64,000 nt of DNA from Paradesertivirga sp036399495 (GTDB taxonomy: Bacteria; Bacteroidota; Bacteroidia; Sphingobacteriales; Sphingobacteriaceae), in assembly GCA_036399495.1 (NCBI GenBank), contig DASWMZ010000079.1:1-64000 (forward strand). The letters are read 5' to 3'. How positions within the stretch are numbered: the first letter of the stretch is position 1; the number at the start of each line of letters is the position of its first letter. Below, in pieces: positions 63,848-64,000 of the stretch. The notes beneath the pieces were generated by a model. It ran no database searches, had not been told where the DNA came from, and saw nothing but the letters and a program-made list of their open reading frames with translations. A program made the position numbers and the translations under genes.

Positions 63848-64000
63848 ATGAATACAAGAATAAAGCTATTATTACATATCGCTTGGTTAGCGATGGCTTT
63901 TTGCATCTCCTTTTCCGCTTGTAAAGTGCCCTATGAGCCTGTTGTAGAAAACAGCGAGAAAAATCTTCTGGTAGTAGAAGGATATATCAATACAGGAGGA
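63848..64000 (+). CDS. DUF4249 lipoprotein, array copy 5, cut by window end
   Basis: 51 codons from the ATG at 63848, 5 bp after copy 4, and running off the window. Lipoprotein signal AWLAMAFCISFSACKVPYEP, then VVENSEKNLLVVEGYINTGG, which matches copy 4 exactly. The array therefore extends beyond the window. Confidence 0.9.
   Translation, partial: MNTRIKLLLHIAWLAMAFCISFSACKVPYEPVVENSEKNLLVVEGYINTGG

Noticed and set aside
59534..64000. CRISPR-like reading of the periodic similarity in the DUF4249 region
   Set aside because: The repeat unit is a whole gene of about 1.05 kb, not short direct repeats with unique spacers.

Overview
The window looks like a chromosome segment of a Bacteroidota member, most likely a Sphingobacteriaceae species of the Pedobacter type. 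This is inferred from: SusC/SusD outer-membrane pairs, a fused CcoN-CcoO oxidase subunit, DUF1080, DUF4249 and DUF4112 proteins, a TraR/DksA-like protein between ileS and lspA, A+T-rich DNA, and repeated TAnnTTTG -7 promoter elements in place of sigma70 boxes. No CRISPR array, intact transposase or prophage gene was found.

Region 1 (1-20.4 kb) is mostly housekeeping: lnt (cut by the window start), a PH/SHOCT protein, rsmI overlapping a DUF1016-type PDDEXK nuclease, serS, an orphan response regulator, recO-dgkA, an MMPL/RND exporter, ileS-traR/dksA-like-lspA, a SIMPL protein, a second orphan response regulator, DUF4112 and CvpA-CAP envelope proteins, a general-stress-like glycine-zipper protein and GAPDH. 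A candidate small RNA with its own promoter and terminator lies at 18075-18132. A pair of related hairpin repeats flanks this part.

Region 2 (20.5-27.9 kb) is the cbb3 oxidase operon ccoNO-ccoQ-ccoP-ccoG-ccoH plus a TauE/SafE/DsbD_2-type membrane protein. It is followed by a nested palindrome, tRNA-Cys(GCA) and metY.

Region 3 (28.3-55.5 kb) is a large accessory locus for extracellular oxidative or glycan metabolism. It holds a secreted esterase, a DUF1080-PA14 protein with a beta-propeller cytochrome, and SusC/SusD. Next come two very large FG-GAP/ASPIC lipoproteins, a cytochrome c-FG-GAP fusion lipoprotein, a vanadium-haloperoxidase-like lipoprotein and a TMEM220-type protein. A decayed gluconate 2-dehydrogenase subunit 3 gene follows, then Gfo/Idh/MocA oxidoreductase, a TIM-barrel isomerase, a cytochrome c lipoprotein, a second DUF1080 protein and a Tat-type TIM-barrel isomerase. 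The set fits oxidation of a sugar or glycoside to a keto form, hydrolysis by DUF1080 enzymes and electron disposal to c-type cytochromes. It contains no classical glycoside hydrolase and no dedicated regulator.

Region 4 (55.9-64 kb) is a TonB-dependent receptor with an STN domain, preceded by an unrecognised secreted protein. It is followed by a tandem array of at least five DUF4249 lipoproteins, the fifth cut by the window end. The copies are mosaics of near-identical and strongly divergent segments, which points to gene conversion or selection for variation. This array and the SusCD/FG-GAP/haloperoxidase locus are the most interesting parts of the window.
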